A stretch of 64,000 nucleotides of DNA from Sphingobacteriales bacterium (GTDB taxonomy: Bacteria > Bacteroidota > Bacteroidia > Chitinophagales > Chitinophagaceae). The notes beneath the pieces were generated by a model. That model was not told where the DNA came from. It did not search any database and worked only from the letters and a program-made list of their open reading frames with translations. The stretch spans positions 17,193 to 81,192 of the forward strand of contig JAIXWS010000013.1 of assembly GCA_027491165.1 (NCBI GenBank), in the 5' to 3' direction. Shown here piece after piece: positions 16,988 to 26,783 of this stretch. The number at the start of each line of letters is the position of its first letter. Position 1 is the stretch's first letter. The position numbers and the translations under genes were made by a program.

Positions 16988-18484
16988 ATGGGGGTAGTAT
17001 TCAGACAATCGGTAAAAACCACCGCAATCACCTTTGCCGGTGCCGCCTTGGGTGCCATAATTGTATTGGTTGCCTCCAATATGATGCCCAAACAAGAGTT
17101 GGGTTTTTCGCGCAACCTTACCAGCCAAACGGTTGTGGCCAGTTTTTTTATGCTCATGGGCGTAAGCAGCACCTTGTTCTTATACTTTCATCGATTCGAT
17201 GCTGAGGCCGAAAAGGAGCGTAGAGCGGTATTCCTCTCCTTGTGTTTTTTGTTGCCATTGGTGGTTTTCGTTCTGTCGATGATTCCCTATTTTTTGTTTC
17301 AAGATTATTTGCTCAACAAGTTTTTTCAAGAAGTGGACAGGCCTTTTATGAAGCGCTATATGATGTGCTTTCCCTTGTATACCTTGTTTTATCTCTATAC
17401 TTCTTTGCTGGAAAATTACATGCTCACCCAGCTCAAGTCGGCAGCTACTAGTTTTGTGCGTGAAGTGTTGTTGAAGGGGCTCAATCTTGCATTGATTCTT
17501 TTATATGGTTTTGGGCAGATTAATTACGATGTGTTTATTTACAGCTTTGTGTTTTCCAATTTATTGGCTGTAGTGATATTGCTTTTGTTGGCCAGCAAAA
17601 ATGACTCTTTCGCATTCTCTACTCAGTGGCACTTATTTAGCAAGGCCGAGTATAAAGAGATATTTAGTTTCTCGGGCTATCATGCTTTAATGAGTGTCAC
17701 ATTTTCCTTGTTTGGTTTTTTGGATGCCATATTATTGGCCTCCCTTAATCCCGATGGGCTCAATGCTGTGCCCGCATATACCAATGCAGTGTTTATTTCT
17801 GGTGTGATGTCTATACCTTACCGTGCGATGAGCGGCATAGCCAGTGCCGATATCAGCAAATCTTTTGCACAAGGCGAGCATGAAAAAGTACGTGATGCCT
17901 ATAGCCGTTCGGCCATCAACATTTTTATGGCCACCATTTTTATGTGTGTATTGATTGTATGCAATTTGCACAATGCAGTCAGCATTATGGGCGAGGGTTA
18001 TGCTAATGTGTTTACCCTTACCTTAATTATGATGATCGGCAAATTGATGGATAGTGGTACTGGACTTAATGATGTTGCCTTGAATATGTCACCCTATTTT
18101 AAACTCAATTTTTATTTTTCGATCGGATTGGTTTTGTTTATGCTCGTCGCTTTCAGGATATTTATACCCCTGTACGGAGTGTATGGCGCAGCTTGGGTGT
18201 TTAGTATTGCACTGCTTATTTATAATGTGCTCAAAACCTTTTTTGTTTGGAAAAAACTCGGCTTACAGCCTTTTTCAAAGGGCACCCTGCGCGCTATTTT
18301 TATGGGTGTAGCCATTACCGCTTTGGTTTTCTTTTTGCCTAAAATTTCCAGTCCTTATATTGATACCCTATTGCGCAGCGGAGTCATTGTTGCGCTCTTT
18401 GTGGGCTTTGTTTATTGGCTGCGCCCCAGTAAAGACATTAGTCATTACATCAACGAAACCCTAAAAAAGAAAAAGTTGTTTTAG
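16988..18484 (+). CDS. Polysaccharide flippase, Wzx/MATE-like
   Basis: Integral membrane protein of 498 residues with about 14 hydrophobic segments spread over the full length, the layout of the MVF/MATE superfamily of lipid-linked oligosaccharide exporters. The N-terminal FAGAALGAIIVLVASNMMPKQELG matches the first helix pair of Bacteroidota polysaccharide biosynthesis proteins. It probably moves a lipid-linked sugar across the inner membrane. No glycosyltransferase cluster adjoins it, so the sugar is unknown. The stop codon lies inside the hairpin that ends the transcript. Confidence 0.85.
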   Translation: MGVVFRQSVKTTAITFAGAALGAIIVLVASNMMPKQELGFSRNLTSQTVVASFFMLMGVSSTLFLYFHRFDAEAEKERRAVFLSLCFLLPLVVFVLSMIPYFLFQDYLLNKFFQEVDRPFMKRYMMCFPLYTLFYLYTSLLENYMLTQLKSAATSFVREVLLKGLNLALILLYGFGQINYDVFIYSFVFSNLLAVVILLLLASKNDSFAFSTQWHLFSKAEYKEIFSFSGYHALMSVTFSLFGFLDAILLASLNPDGLNAVPAYTNAVFISGVMSIPYRAMSGIASADISKSFAQGEHEKVRDAYSRSAINIFMATIFMCVLIVCNLHNAVSIMGEGYANVFTLTLIMMIGKLMDSGTGLNDVALNMSPYFKLNFYFSIGLVLFMLVAFRIFIPLYGVYGAAWVFSIALLIYNVLKTFFVWKKLGLQPFSKGTLRAIFMGVAITALVFFLPKISSPYIDTLLRSGVIVALFVGFVYWLRPSKDISHYINETLKKKKLF

Positions 18485-18504
18485 CCTTAGCCAAAACAAC
18501 TTTT
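18471..18504 (+). terminator. Terminator overlapping the flippase stop codon
   Basis: AAAAGTTGTTTT and AAAACAACTTTT pair over 12 bp around a 10-base loop. The flippase TAG (18482-18484) lies at the 5' arm/loop border, so the last codons form the stem. The tail is TTTTAAT, and a convergent gene begins 26 bp further on. Confidence 0.7.
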
Positions 18505-18529
18505 AATAAAAGGATTCCTTAGCTATTTC

Positions 18530-18964
18530 CTAGCGCAATCTGTCCACCGATTTCAAGAGGGCTTCGTCTTTGCGAATACCGCTAATGGCTAATAACAAAA
18601 AAACGATGGCCAGTGCTGGAATAATTGGCCCAGGCAAAGCAAAATTATCGTTGGTAGCTGGCGGAACAGCATTTTTGAGCTTCTGAATGTTCATCAGCAT
18701 CACTGCGATAAAACCGGCAGATGCTAAGATGCTTATCCAAGCCATAGCTTTTTGTTGTTGGCGATTTTTAAACATAAAAATGGCGATCAAAGGTAGCAAG
18801 GTCATTGTAGCTGCTAAAATCAACAGCATATATTCACTACGTGCAGCCAATAAAGAGCTGCCCATGGCTCCCTCAACCGTGTAAGCGTACAAGGGGAAAA
18901 TAAATAAGGCACCACTAAAAAAAGAGGCCAGAAAAAACCATATAGATTGAATGCGTTGTATCAT
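18530..18964 (-). CDS. DUF4293 family membrane protein
   Basis: Protein of 144 residues with four predicted membrane segments. It starts MIQRIQSIWFFLAS and ends RKDEALLKSVDRLR, both hallmarks of DUF4293, a family largely restricted to Bacteroidota. The function is unknown. It lies 26 bp downstream of serS on the same strand and may be read from the serS transcript. Confidence 0.88.
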   Translation of the reverse strand: MIQRIQSIWFFLASFFSGALFIFPLYAYTVEGAMGSSLLAARSEYMLLILAATMTLLPLIAIFMFKNRQQQKAMAWISILASAGFIAVMLMNIQKLKNAVPPATNDNFALPGPIIPALAIVFLLLAISGIRKDEALLKSVDRLR

Positions 18965-18990
18965 GTCTATTTTGTTGTAAAGTTCAAAGA

Positions 18991-20262
18991 TTAATGGATG
19001 ATGTTACTGCCAAAATAAGGGCGCAATACCTCGGGCACTACAATACCTTCGGGTGTTTGGAAATTCTCCAACAAGCAAGCCATAATGCGCGGCAAAGCCA
19101 ATGAACTGCCATTGAGCGAATGCAACAATTGGGTTTTGCCTTCGGCATTTTTAAAACGCACTTTACAGCGGTTGGTTTGGAAACTCTCGAAATTGCTCAC
19201 AGAGCTCACTTCTAGCCAACGCTCTTGCGCAGCGCTATACACTTCAAAGTCGTAAGTAAGCGCAGAGGTAAAGCTCATGTCGCCACCACAAAGCCGCAGA
19301 ATGCGGTATTCGAGCCCTAAATTTTGTAATAATTTTTCTACATGCAGCACCATATCTTCTAGTGCATCGTAGCTTTTTTCGGGATGGGTAAATTGGACAA
19401 TTTCTACTTTGTCAAATTGGTGTAAACGGTTAAGCCCACGTACGTCTTTGCCATAAGAGCCTGCTTCGCGACGAAAACAAGGTGTGTAAGCGGTCATCTT
19501 TATGGGTAGATCATTTTCGGCCGTAATCGTATCACGGTATAAATTAGTAACCGGCACTTCGGCAGTCGGAATCAAATAAAAATTATCGGCAGTGGCATGA
19601 TACATTTGGCCTTCTTTGTCGGGCAATTGTCCTGTGCCATAAGCACTCGCTTCGTTGACCATAAAAGGAGGATACACCTCGCCATAACCTGCGCCAGTAT
19701 TGTAATCTAAGAAATAGGAAATAAGTGAACGTTGCAACTTGGCCCCTTTGCCCATATACACTGGGAAACCGCTACCCGTGATTTTGTTGCCCAATTCAAA
19801 ATCAATGAGATTGTATTTTGTAGTCAAATCCCAATGGGGTAATTTTTGGGCTTCAAGGCTAGGGCGTACACCACTTTGGCGCACTACTTCATTTTCTTCG
19901 GGCGTTTTGCCAAAAGGCACTGAGCTATGCGGCAGGTTGGGTAGGCGAATGAGTAAATCCAGTTGTTCGGCTTCCATAGCAGCAAGTTGCTGTGCTATTT
20001 CTTTGGCGGCTTCTTTTTTGCTGGCTACTTCATTTTTTTGGAGCTCCGCTTCTTCTTTTTTGCCTTGTCCCATCAACAGGCCAATGCTTTTGGAGGCTGC
20101 ATTTATTTCAGACGCTATACGGTCGTTTTCTACTTGCACAAGGCGGCGTTTTTCGTCGAGTGCAATGATGGCATCAACGATATCGAGCTCTTTAAAATTT
20201 TTCTTTTGAAGACCCGCAATGATCAAGTCTTTCTGTTGTCTGAAAAGTTGTAGCGTAAGCAT
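18991..20262 (-). CDS. serS: Serine-tRNA ligase
   Basis: Class II synthetase charging tRNA-Ser and tRNA-Sec. The ATG at 20262 (MLTLQLFRQQKD) gives 423 residues, the normal SerS length. The track start at 20328 adds 22 unlike residues. The N-terminal antiparallel coiled-coil arm is visible at about residues 30-110, followed by motif 2 around FRREAGSYGKDVRGLNRLHQF and motif 3 in NGSSLALPRIMACLLEN. A textbook promoter lies just upstream, within the 3' end of the DUF1684 gene. Identification secure. Confidence 0.96.
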   Translation of the reverse strand: MLTLQLFRQQKDLIIAGLQKKNFKELDIVDAIIALDEKRRLVQVENDRIASEINAASKSIGLLMGQGKKEEAELQKNEVASKKEAAKEIAQQLAAMEAEQLDLLIRLPNLPHSSVPFGKTPEENEVVRQSGVRPSLEAQKLPHWDLTTKYNLIDFELGNKITGSGFPVYMGKGAKLQRSLISYFLDYNTGAGYGEVYPPFMVNEASAYGTGQLPDKEGQMYHATADNFYLIPTAEVPVTNLYRDTITAENDLPIKMTAYTPCFRREAGSYGKDVRGLNRLHQFDKVEIVQFTHPEKSYDALEDMVLHVEKLLQNLGLEYRILRLCGGDMSFTSALTYDFEVYSAAQERWLEVSSVSNFESFQTNRCKVRFKNAEGKTQLLHSLNGSSLALPRIMACLLENFQTPEGIVVPEVLRPYFGSNIIH

Positions 20263-20284
20263 TGTTTGTATTTTGTAAGGGCTG

Positions 20285-20317
20285 CAAAGATAGTTATTCA
20301 TCCACTTTGCCTGCAAA
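20285..20317 (-). promoter_or_regulatory. serS promoter
   Basis: On the minus strand TTTG (20314-20317), 21 bp, then TATCTTTG (20285-20292) fit the Bacteroidota consensus exactly. The start codon is 22 bp downstream. The -33 element lies inside the end of the upstream gene. Confidence 0.7.
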
Positions 20318-20902
20318 TAATTGTTCACCTGCCTCTATTCTTGTATTCAGGCGGTTTTCGCTAGGCGGAATGGGGCAAGAATAACCTTCTTTGTAGGCAC
20401 AGTAAGGATTATAGCATTTATTGAAGTCGAGCAAGATTTTATTGTTTCGGATGTCGATAACACTCAGGTCAATATATCGCCCACCCCCAAAAGTGCTTTT
20501 GTAATTAGTAAGGTCGTTAAAGGGCAAGAACAAGTGGTCTTTCATCTCTTCCTTTGCTATTAGTTTTAGGCTTTGGTAAATGTTCAAGTTGTATATTTTG
20601 CTTTTGATCTTAAAAGTGGCGATGGCATATTGTCGGTATTGTTGTTTTTTGCCACTGTGGGTGAGCATATCAAAGACAGGGGCATTGGGTGTCAAGCTAA
20701 GCTCTGCCCATACGGCATAATTGCTATTAATGGGATAAAAACGAATAAAGCCCGTGTCTTTTGCTTTGAGTGGACTGCGTTCTTCCCGGATAAAATCTTC
20801 TTTGTATTTTTTGCGAAAGGCTGCCATTTTCTCTTCATATCGCTGGCCAAAGCTCATTTGGGCTAACAATAAAAACAGGAGGGTAAAAATCGGTTTATGC
20901 AT
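20294..20902 (-). CDS. DUF1684 family secreted protein
   Basis: The ATG at 20902 gives 202 residues with a signal peptide (MHKPIFTLLFLLLAQMSFGQ); the track start adds 11 residues from an upstream codon. The C-terminal signature KCYNPYCAYKEGYSCPIPPSEN with several cysteines, and the closing IEAGEQLF, identify DUF1684. The family is widespread and its biochemical role is not established. No partner gene is adjacent; serS follows with its own promoter. Confidence 0.85.
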   Translation of the reverse strand: MHKPIFTLLFLLLAQMSFGQRYEEKMAAFRKKYKEDFIREERSPLKAKDTGFIRFYPINSNYAVWAELSLTPNAPVFDMLTHSGKKQQYRQYAIATFKIKSKIYNLNIYQSLKLIAKEEMKDHLFLPFNDLTNYKSTFGGGRYIDLSVIDIRNNKILLDFNKCYNPYCAYKEGYSCPIPPSENRLNTRIEAGEQLFAGKVDE

Positions 20903-20996
20903 ATACTGGAGGACGAGAAGTGGAGTAAAAAACAAATTAGGATAATCAAAAATACCATCATTATCATAAAATATATCCTCGCAAAGGCCGGTATCT

Positions 20997-21004
20997 TATC
21001 TTTG
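20997..21004 (+). promoter_or_regulatory. -7 box of mnmA
   Basis: TATCTTTG fits TAnnTTTG and lies 33 bp upstream of the mnmA ATG. A matching -33 TTG is not seen. Confidence 0.4.
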
Positions 21005-21037
21005 TTTCTTTTTTATCAATAAATACGAGGGTATACC

Positions 21038-22132
21038 ATGAGTAAAATGGGCAAAGTATTAGTAGCTATGAGTGGCGGTATCGATAGTACCGTTACCGCA
21101 CTAATGCTGCACCATCAAGGATATGAGGTGGTGGGGATTACGATGAAAACTTGGGATTATGCTGTTTCGGGTGGTGGCAAAAAGGAAACGGGTTGTTGTA
21201 ACCTCGATTCGTTTAATGATGCCCGACAGGCAGCCGTAGAGCATGGTTTTCCGCATTATGTTTTTGATATCCGCGAAGAATTTGGCTCGCATGTTATTAG
21301 CAATTTTGTAGACGAATATATGGCTGGCCGCACGCCAAACCCTTGCGTACTCTGCAATACCCATATCAAATGGTCGGCCCTGCTCAAAAAAGCGGATGCC
21401 TTGGGTTGCGATTTTATTGCCACAGGTCATTATGTAAAGGTGCGGCAAGAAAATGAGCGTTATGTCCTCAGCAAAGCCAAAGATTTAACCAAAGACCAAA
21501 GCTATGTGCTTTGGGGCTTGGGTCAAGATTGTCTCAGTCGTAGTATTTATCCTTTGGGCGATTTACTCAAAACCGAAGTGCGCCAAATGGCCGCCGAAAT
21601 GGGTTATGTCGATTTATCTAAAAAAGCCGAGAGCTACGAAATATGTTTTGTACCCGATAATGATTATCGGGGTTTCTTAAAAAGACAAAATCCCAATCTT
21701 GAGCTCGAGGTAGAAGGTGGCGATTTTGTGCTCACTGATGGTAGCAAAGTAGGTAAACACAGAGGCTATCCTTTTTATACTATTGGGCAGCGTAAAGGTT
21801 TAGATATAGCTTTAGGTCGCCCCATATTTGTGACAAAAATCATCCCTGAAACCAATACTGTAGTGCTGGGAGATATTGAGGATTTGAAACAAGGGAGTAT
21901 GTTGGTGAGTGGCTTAAATATGGTAAAATATGCCAGCATACCCGATGGCATGCGTGCTACTACAAAAATCCGCTATAAAGACCCGGGCACCGAAAGTTCT
22001 TTGTATTGGGTAGAAGACAAGCTGAGCGTGCATTTCGATCATTCGGTGAACAGTATTGCTCCAGGCCAAAGTGCTGTTATCTATGAAGGAGACGATGTAG
22101 TAGCAGGCGGAATTATCCATTCGGGAATATAA
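21038..22132 (+). CDS. mnmA: tRNA-specific 2-thiouridylase
   Basis: ATP-dependent enzyme that thiolates uridine 34 in the wobble position of tRNA-Lys, -Glu and -Gln. The 364-residue protein has the PP-loop VAMSGGIDSTV, the first catalytic cysteine in NPCVLCN, the second in ESYEICFVPDNDYRGFL, and the IGQRKGLDIALG segment of the central domain. The fit covers the full length. It is a single gene with a start codon at 21038 (a second ATG follows at codon 4). Confidence 0.96.
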   Translation: MSKMGKVLVAMSGGIDSTVTALMLHHQGYEVVGITMKTWDYAVSGGGKKETGCCNLDSFNDARQAAVEHGFPHYVFDIREEFGSHVISNFVDEYMAGRTPNPCVLCNTHIKWSALLKKADALGCDFIATGHYVKVRQENERYVLSKAKDLTKDQSYVLWGLGQDCLSRSIYPLGDLLKTEVRQMAAEMGYVDLSKKAESYEICFVPDNDYRGFLKRQNPNLELEVEGGDFVLTDGSKVGKHRGYPFYTIGQRKGLDIALGRPIFVTKIIPETNTVVLGDIEDLKQGSMLVSGLNMVKYASIPDGMRATTKIRYKDPGTESSLYWVEDKLSVHFDHSVNSIAPGQSAVIYEGDDVVAGGIIHSGI

Positions 22133-22222
22133 TTTTGGCTTTTTGTTATGTTTCTTTAGAAAAAAGATTATTTTTAGCCTCGTTTTACGCGACTATTCTA
22201 ATAGCACCATATTTAATACAGT

Positions 22223-22975
22223 ATGAATAAACATAAAATTATCCTTGGATTGATGGCTCTAGTGTTTACTACGGCATTGTTGAACTCTTGCAAAAAAGAC
22301 CGTGTGGTAGTTGATGCTAAGAGCAGCGATTTATACCAAGCATTTTTACCTTTAGAAGTGGGTAAATACATCATTTATGATATTGATTCATCTATCTGGG
22401 ATGACACAAAATGTATCAAATACACCAACAAATACCAGCACGAATATTTGGTAGCCGATACTTTTCGTGATGCACAAAGACGCTTATCTTACGCGATCAA
22501 TGTGTTGAGCAGAAAAAGTCCGGCAGACAAATTTGTGGTAAACGATGTGGTTTATTATACCCCCGGTGCCGAGCAAATGGAATATGTTGAAAAAAATATT
22601 CGTTTTATGCGTTTGGTTAATCCTATCACAGAAGGCAAAAAATGGAAGGGAAATATTCTTGTACCTAGCGAAGACCAAGATTATAACTATTTGCAAAACT
22701 GGAATTACACCTACAGCAATGTGTTGAAACCCTACAACAACGGTGCGATTAACTTTGAAAAAACAATTACAGTAAAAGAAGTAGACACCATTTTGAATAA
22801 CCCTGAGACAATGCCAGACGCTTATGCTTCATTGTTGCAGTCAAAATCAGTTTATGCTTTCCGTGTAGGCCTTGTTTACCGCGAATACACCTACTGGATT
22901 TATGACCCAATACCGGGCAGCAAAAACTGCCGTAAAGGGGTGGGTGTAACGATGCGTGCCGTAGAGTACAACTAA
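22223..22975 (+). CDS. Hypothetical lipoprotein
   Basis: Protein of 250 residues with a lipoprotein signal (MNKHKIILGLMALVFTTALLNSCKK), the cysteine followed by KK as is frequent for Bacteroidota outer-membrane lipoproteins. The mature part is rich in Tyr, Asn and charged residues and contains YQAFLPLEVGKYIIYDIDSS. I recognise no catalytic motif. Lipoproteins of this shape are common next to secreted proteins but no function can be assigned. It is followed 87 bp later by a subtilase with its own promoter. Confidence 0.7.
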   Translation: MNKHKIILGLMALVFTTALLNSCKKDRVVVDAKSSDLYQAFLPLEVGKYIIYDIDSSIWDDTKCIKYTNKYQHEYLVADTFRDAQRRLSYAINVLSRKSPADKFVVNDVVYYTPGAEQMEYVEKNIRFMRLVNPITEGKKWKGNILVPSEDQDYNYLQNWNYTYSNVLKPYNNGAINFEKTITVKEVDTILNNPETMPDAYASLLQSKSVYAFRVGLVYREYTYWIYDPIPGSKNCRKGVGVTMRAVEYN

Positions 22976-23005
22976 AAAATAGACTAGATTTTTTTATTCG
23001 GGGTG

Positions 23006-23034
23006 TTGATTGTTGTTTGTTTCATTTAATTTTG
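23006..23034 (+). promoter_or_regulatory. Promoter of the subtilase gene
   Basis: TTG at 23006-23008, 18 bp, and TAATTTTG at 23027-23034 fit the Bacteroidota promoter. The ATG is 28 bp downstream of the -7 box. Confidence 0.5.
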
Positions 23035-23062
23035 AAAGAGCAACCTTCAAAACCCCGAAGCT

Positions 23063-24742
23063 ATGTTTAGGCTATTCCTGTTTTCCTTTCTGATCCTTTT
23101 TGGTTTTTGTGCAATAGCGCAAAAGCAATATGCCTTTCGCATTTCCTTTGCACATAAAAACGAAACTACTTTTAGCATTTCTAGTCCGGCCAGTTTTTTG
23201 AGCAGCAGAGCAATTGCAAGAAGAACAACACAGTCCATAGCCATTGACTCTGCCGATTTGCCTGTTGTACAATTGTATATTGATAGTGTACTAAAACTAA
23301 GCAATGGCATTTTTCATAGTCGCTCGCGCTGGCAAAATAATTGTGTGCTATTGGTAGAAGATACATCCAAAATTGCCGCTTTGCGCAGTTTATCCTTTGT
23401 CAAAAGCACTAAATACATTGCTGTCTTTTTAACGCCGCTCCACTTTTTTACGTCAACAAACACGAAGAAAGAAGAGGGAAACAAATCAGAGGATGGAAAT
23501 AATTGGCGTACTACCGGCTCTATTGCTTACTATGGTGATGCCTACGACCAAATAAAATTAGCTAACGGCGATTATTTGCACGACATTGGATTTAGGGGGA
23601 AAACGAAATTGATAGCGGTAATAGATGAAGGCTTTAATCTTGTCAACACCTTGCCAGGCTTTGATAGTCTACGTATTACTGGGCGTATTGCTGATACCTA
23701 TAATTTTAACCTCAACAAGCCCGACGTTTATAATTATTCTTCTCATGGTACTCAAGTACTCAGCACTATGGCAGGAATAATTACTGGCAATTATGTGGGC
23801 ACGGCACCTGATGCTTCCTATGCATTGTATGTAAGCGAAAATGGCGGTTCAGAACAGCCTTATGAAATGGATAATTTGGTAGCAGCCATGGAGCGTGCCG
23901 ATAGTATTGGCGCCGATATCATCACCATTTCGCTAGGCTATAATAGCTTTGATATTGGAGGTCTTAATGCAAGCTTATCACTCACAGATATTGATGGCAA
24001 AAGTACCATTGCAGCAATGGGTGCCAATACTGCTTCGGCGAAAGGCATATTGGTTGTGGCCTCTGCAGGTAATGATGGTGGCACGGCTTGGAATAAAATT
24101 TTAACGCCTGGAGATGCGGATAGTGTCCTTACTTGTGGTTCTGTTGATATCAATAAAACACTTGCCCCAACTAGCGGCAAAGGCCCTAATGCTGCAGGAC
24201 GTATGAAACCCGATGTGTGCATGTTGGGTGCGCCAGGAGTTGTGTTTAATAATTCAGGAACCACCTCTTCTGTAGGCGGCACCTCAATTGCTACGCCCGA
24301 ATTGGCTGGCTTAGCAGCTTGCCTTTGGGAGACAAACCCTAAAGCCACTCCCTACCAATTGCGCAAGGCTATAAGAGAAAGTGGGCATATCGCCAGTAGC
24401 CCTAATAACCAAATGGGTTATGGTGTTCCTGATTTTGGTAAAGCAAGGCTTTCATTAGGTCCAGAAATTCTGTGTAATTGTGCTGCGCAGGCCATACATG
24501 TTTTCCCAAGCCCATTTACAGAAAAAATTACCGTAAATGTAAATGGCACGAGCAGTAAAGGCATTCTACAGTGGTGTATTTATAATCTACAAGGGCAAAA
24601 GATAATGGAGGATAGGCAATCGTTTTCAGACAGTTCTTTTTCTTTCCAAATTGTACCATCAAGCAATTTGCCAAAAGGGCTCTATTTGCTGCGGCTCAAC
24701 AATCAAGGCTATAATAAGACCCTGAAAATCATTAAGGAATAA
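23063..24742 (+). CDS. S8 family serine peptidase with T9SS type A sorting domain
   Basis: Secreted subtilisin-like protease of 559 residues. A signal peptide (MFRLFLFSFLILFGFCAIAQ) is followed by an inhibitor-like propeptide and the S8 domain with Asp in IAVIDEGFN, His in SSHGTQVLSTMAG, oxyanion Asn in ASAGNDGG and Ser in GGTSIATPELAG. The last 80 residues (VFPSPFTEKITVNV ... GLYLLRLNNQGYNKTLKIIKE) match the T9SS type A C-terminal domain that directs outer-membrane export. A processed extracellular protease is expected. Substrates are unknown. Confidence 0.9.
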   Translation: MFRLFLFSFLILFGFCAIAQKQYAFRISFAHKNETTFSISSPASFLSSRAIARRTTQSIAIDSADLPVVQLYIDSVLKLSNGIFHSRSRWQNNCVLLVEDTSKIAALRSLSFVKSTKYIAVFLTPLHFFTSTNTKKEEGNKSEDGNNWRTTGSIAYYGDAYDQIKLANGDYLHDIGFRGKTKLIAVIDEGFNLVNTLPGFDSLRITGRIADTYNFNLNKPDVYNYSSHGTQVLSTMAGIITGNYVGTAPDASYALYVSENGGSEQPYEMDNLVAAMERADSIGADIITISLGYNSFDIGGLNASLSLTDIDGKSTIAAMGANTASAKGILVVASAGNDGGTAWNKILTPGDADSVLTCGSVDINKTLAPTSGKGPNAAGRMKPDVCMLGAPGVVFNNSGTTSSVGGTSIATPELAGLAACLWETNPKATPYQLRKAIRESGHIASSPNNQMGYGVPDFGKARLSLGPEILCNCAAQAIHVFPSPFTEKITVNVNGTSSKGILQWCIYNLQGQKIMEDRQSFSDSSFSFQIVPSSNLPKGLYLLRLNNQGYNKTLKIIKE

Positions 24743-24765
24743 TAGAGGCTTTGTTGCTGTCAACA

Positions 24766-25065
24766 TTAGATCCACCAAGCAAGCATCCCTAATGCAAATA
24801 GAAAGGATGCAAATAAAACGATACTCAAAACAATGGGGTATTGACCTCTATAGCGGCGCAACACCACTTTGGCGATAAAGAATTGTAAGGCACAAAAGAT
24901 AGCTACATACATAAACAGTGCGGGTAGGTTTTCACCTTTGAATAGCCCGTCAAAACTATAATTTCCTTCGTCGATATAGCCCAAATAAAGGGTTAATATG
25001 ATGGAGACGAAAAGAAAGGAAGTCAGCATCCGTACATTTTTGGGATAAGCTTGTTGAGTAGCCAT
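24766..25065 (-). CDS. Small membrane protein at the end of the symporter operon
   Basis: The ATG at 25065 (MATQQAYPKNVRML) gives 99 residues; the longer track start at 25170 lies inside the symporter gene. Three membrane segments are evident (about residues 13-31, 46-68, 75-98), separated by short polar loops. No family is recognised. It begins 11 bp after the symporter stop, so it should be co-transcribed with it. A helper role in transport is possible but not shown by sequence. Confidence 0.65.
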   Translation of the reverse strand: MATQQAYPKNVRMLTSFLFVSIILTLYLGYIDEGNYSFDGLFKGENLPALFMYVAIFCALQFFIAKVVLRRYRGQYPIVLSIVLFASFLFALGMLAWWI

Positions 25066-25076
25066 TTGAAAGAGTT

Positions 25077-26783
25077 TTAAGGATTTCTTGTAGTAAGGTT
25101 TTTTGATAATGAAAATTGTATTCCCGCTGCCAATATCATCAATAACAAACAACCCAAAACATTGAGCCATAGAAAGGCCATTACATTAAAATACCAAGCA
25201 GCGATTACAAAAGCTTCAGTGATGAGTGCCGCAAAAAATACAGCGGTGCCTTTTACTTGTTTCATCCAAAAAGCGACTAAGAAAATACCCAAAATAGTAC
25301 CATAAAAAAAAGAGCCTAAAATATTCACTACCTCAATAAGGTTATCTCCTAATCGGCTAGCAAAAAAAGCGACTACCATACAAAACACACCCCACAATAC
25401 GGTCACCCAACGCGATGCCGCTAAATAATAAGATTCACTTTCTTCGCCCTGATGAAATCTTTTGTAGAAGTCAACAATAGTAGTGGAGGCCAAAGAATTC
25501 AAACCGCTAGCAGTAGAGCCCATTGCCGCTAAGAAAATTATGGCAATCAATAAACCAACAAGCCCAACAGGCAAGTATTCCATCACAAAAGAAAGAAACA
25601 CGTAATCGGTATCATTGGTCTTTTCACTACCCGAATTTTTGCGCACCAATGCCAATGTTTTTTTACGAATAGTATCGGCTTCTGCTTGGCTAATTTTTAA
25701 GTCAGCACCAATGCTTTTTTCTTTGGCTGTATCATTTTCATGCAAGGCCCTAACGTATTCATTGATTTGTAAACGCTTCTCTTCTTGCATGAGCGAGTAG
25801 ACTTTTTGTAGCGAATCGTATTGGCTATTATAAGTGCTTTGGCGAATGCTTTCTACTTCTACTTTATTAAAGAAAACAGGAGGCGTATGAAACTGATAAA
25901 AAGCAAAAACTAAGATGCCTATGAGCAGAATAAGAAACTGCATCGGAATTTTAATCAGGCCATTCATCACCAGTCCAATGCGTCTCTGGGCAATGGATTT
26001 GCCCGTTAGGTATCGCCCAACTTGCGATTGATCTGTGCCAAAATAAGAAAGCTGTAAAAAGAAACCACCAATAATGCCCGACCATAAATTGTAGCGGTTG
26101 TTCCAGTCAAACTTGGTGTCAATGGCATTCATTTTGCCCATCTTGCCGGCAATGTGGAGCGCATCCAAAAAGCCTACTTCTTTGGGTAATAAATGCACCA
26201 CCATATAGCCTGCAAAAAACAGCCCTGCAAAAATGATGGTCATTTGCAGCATCTGTGTGTAGGATACTGCCTTGGTGCCGCCATAGACAGTGTACAGAAT
26301 TACAGCTGCTCCCATAAATAAGGTTGTGTAAGTAATACTCACTCCTAGTATGGTAGATAAAATTATGGCTGGTGCATAAATGGTAATACCAGTCGACAAG
26401 CCTCTTTGCAATAAAAACAAAAAGGCGGTAAGACTGCGGGTCTTATTGTCAAAACGCTTTTCCAAATATTCATATGCGGTATAGACATTAAGTTTTGAAA
26501 ACACAGGGATAAAGGCAACGCATATCACCACCATCGCCAAAGGCAAGCCAAAGTAAAATTGTACAAAACGCAGGCCATCGCTATAGGCTTGACCGGGTGC
26601 TGACAAAAAAGTAATCGCACTCGCTTGTGTTGCCATCACCGAAAATCCTACCTGATACCAAGGCAATTGTCGGTCGGCTAATAAGTAGCCTTCTATGTTT
26701 TTGGTGCCACGACTTTTCCATACCCCATAAAGGATAATGGAGAGCAAAGTGAAGACTAAAACAGACCAATCAATAGGACTCAT
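25077..26783 (-). CDS. Sodium:solute symporter (SSS family)
   Basis: Integral membrane transporter of 568 residues with about 13-14 membrane segments and the SSS landmarks QASAITFLSAPGQAYSDGL near residue 52 and AAMGSTASGLNSLAST near residue 423. A charged soluble insertion of about 100 residues (roughly 300-395, rich in Lys and Glu) interrupts the membrane core, as seen in some Bacteroidota SSS proteins. The substrate is unknown, but the upstream PIG-L deacetylase suggests a deacetylated amino sugar or similar compound. Its ATG overlaps the stop of a 38-residue membrane peptide by the ATGA arrangement. Confidence 0.9.
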   Translation of the reverse strand: MSPIDWSVLVFTLLSIILYGVWKSRGTKNIEGYLLADRQLPWYQVGFSVMATQASAITFLSAPGQAYSDGLRFVQFYFGLPLAMVVICVAFIPVFSKLNVYTAYEYLEKRFDNKTRSLTAFLFLLQRGLSTGITIYAPAIILSTILGVSITYTTLFMGAAVILYTVYGGTKAVSYTQMLQMTIIFAGLFFAGYMVVHLLPKEVGFLDALHIAGKMGKMNAIDTKFDWNNRYNLWSGIIGGFFLQLSYFGTDQSQVGRYLTGKSIAQRRIGLVMNGLIKIPMQFLILLIGILVFAFYQFHTPPVFFNKVEVESIRQSTYNSQYDSLQKVYSLMQEEKRLQINEYVRALHENDTAKEKSIGADLKISQAEADTIRKKTLALVRKNSGSEKTNDTDYVFLSFVMEYLPVGLVGLLIAIIFLAAMGSTASGLNSLASTTIVDFYKRFHQGEESESYYLAASRWVTVLWGVFCMVVAFFASRLGDNLIEVVNILGSFFYGTILGIFLVAFWMKQVKGTAVFFAALITEAFVIAAWYFNVMAFLWLNVLGCLLLMILAAGIQFSLSKNLTTRNP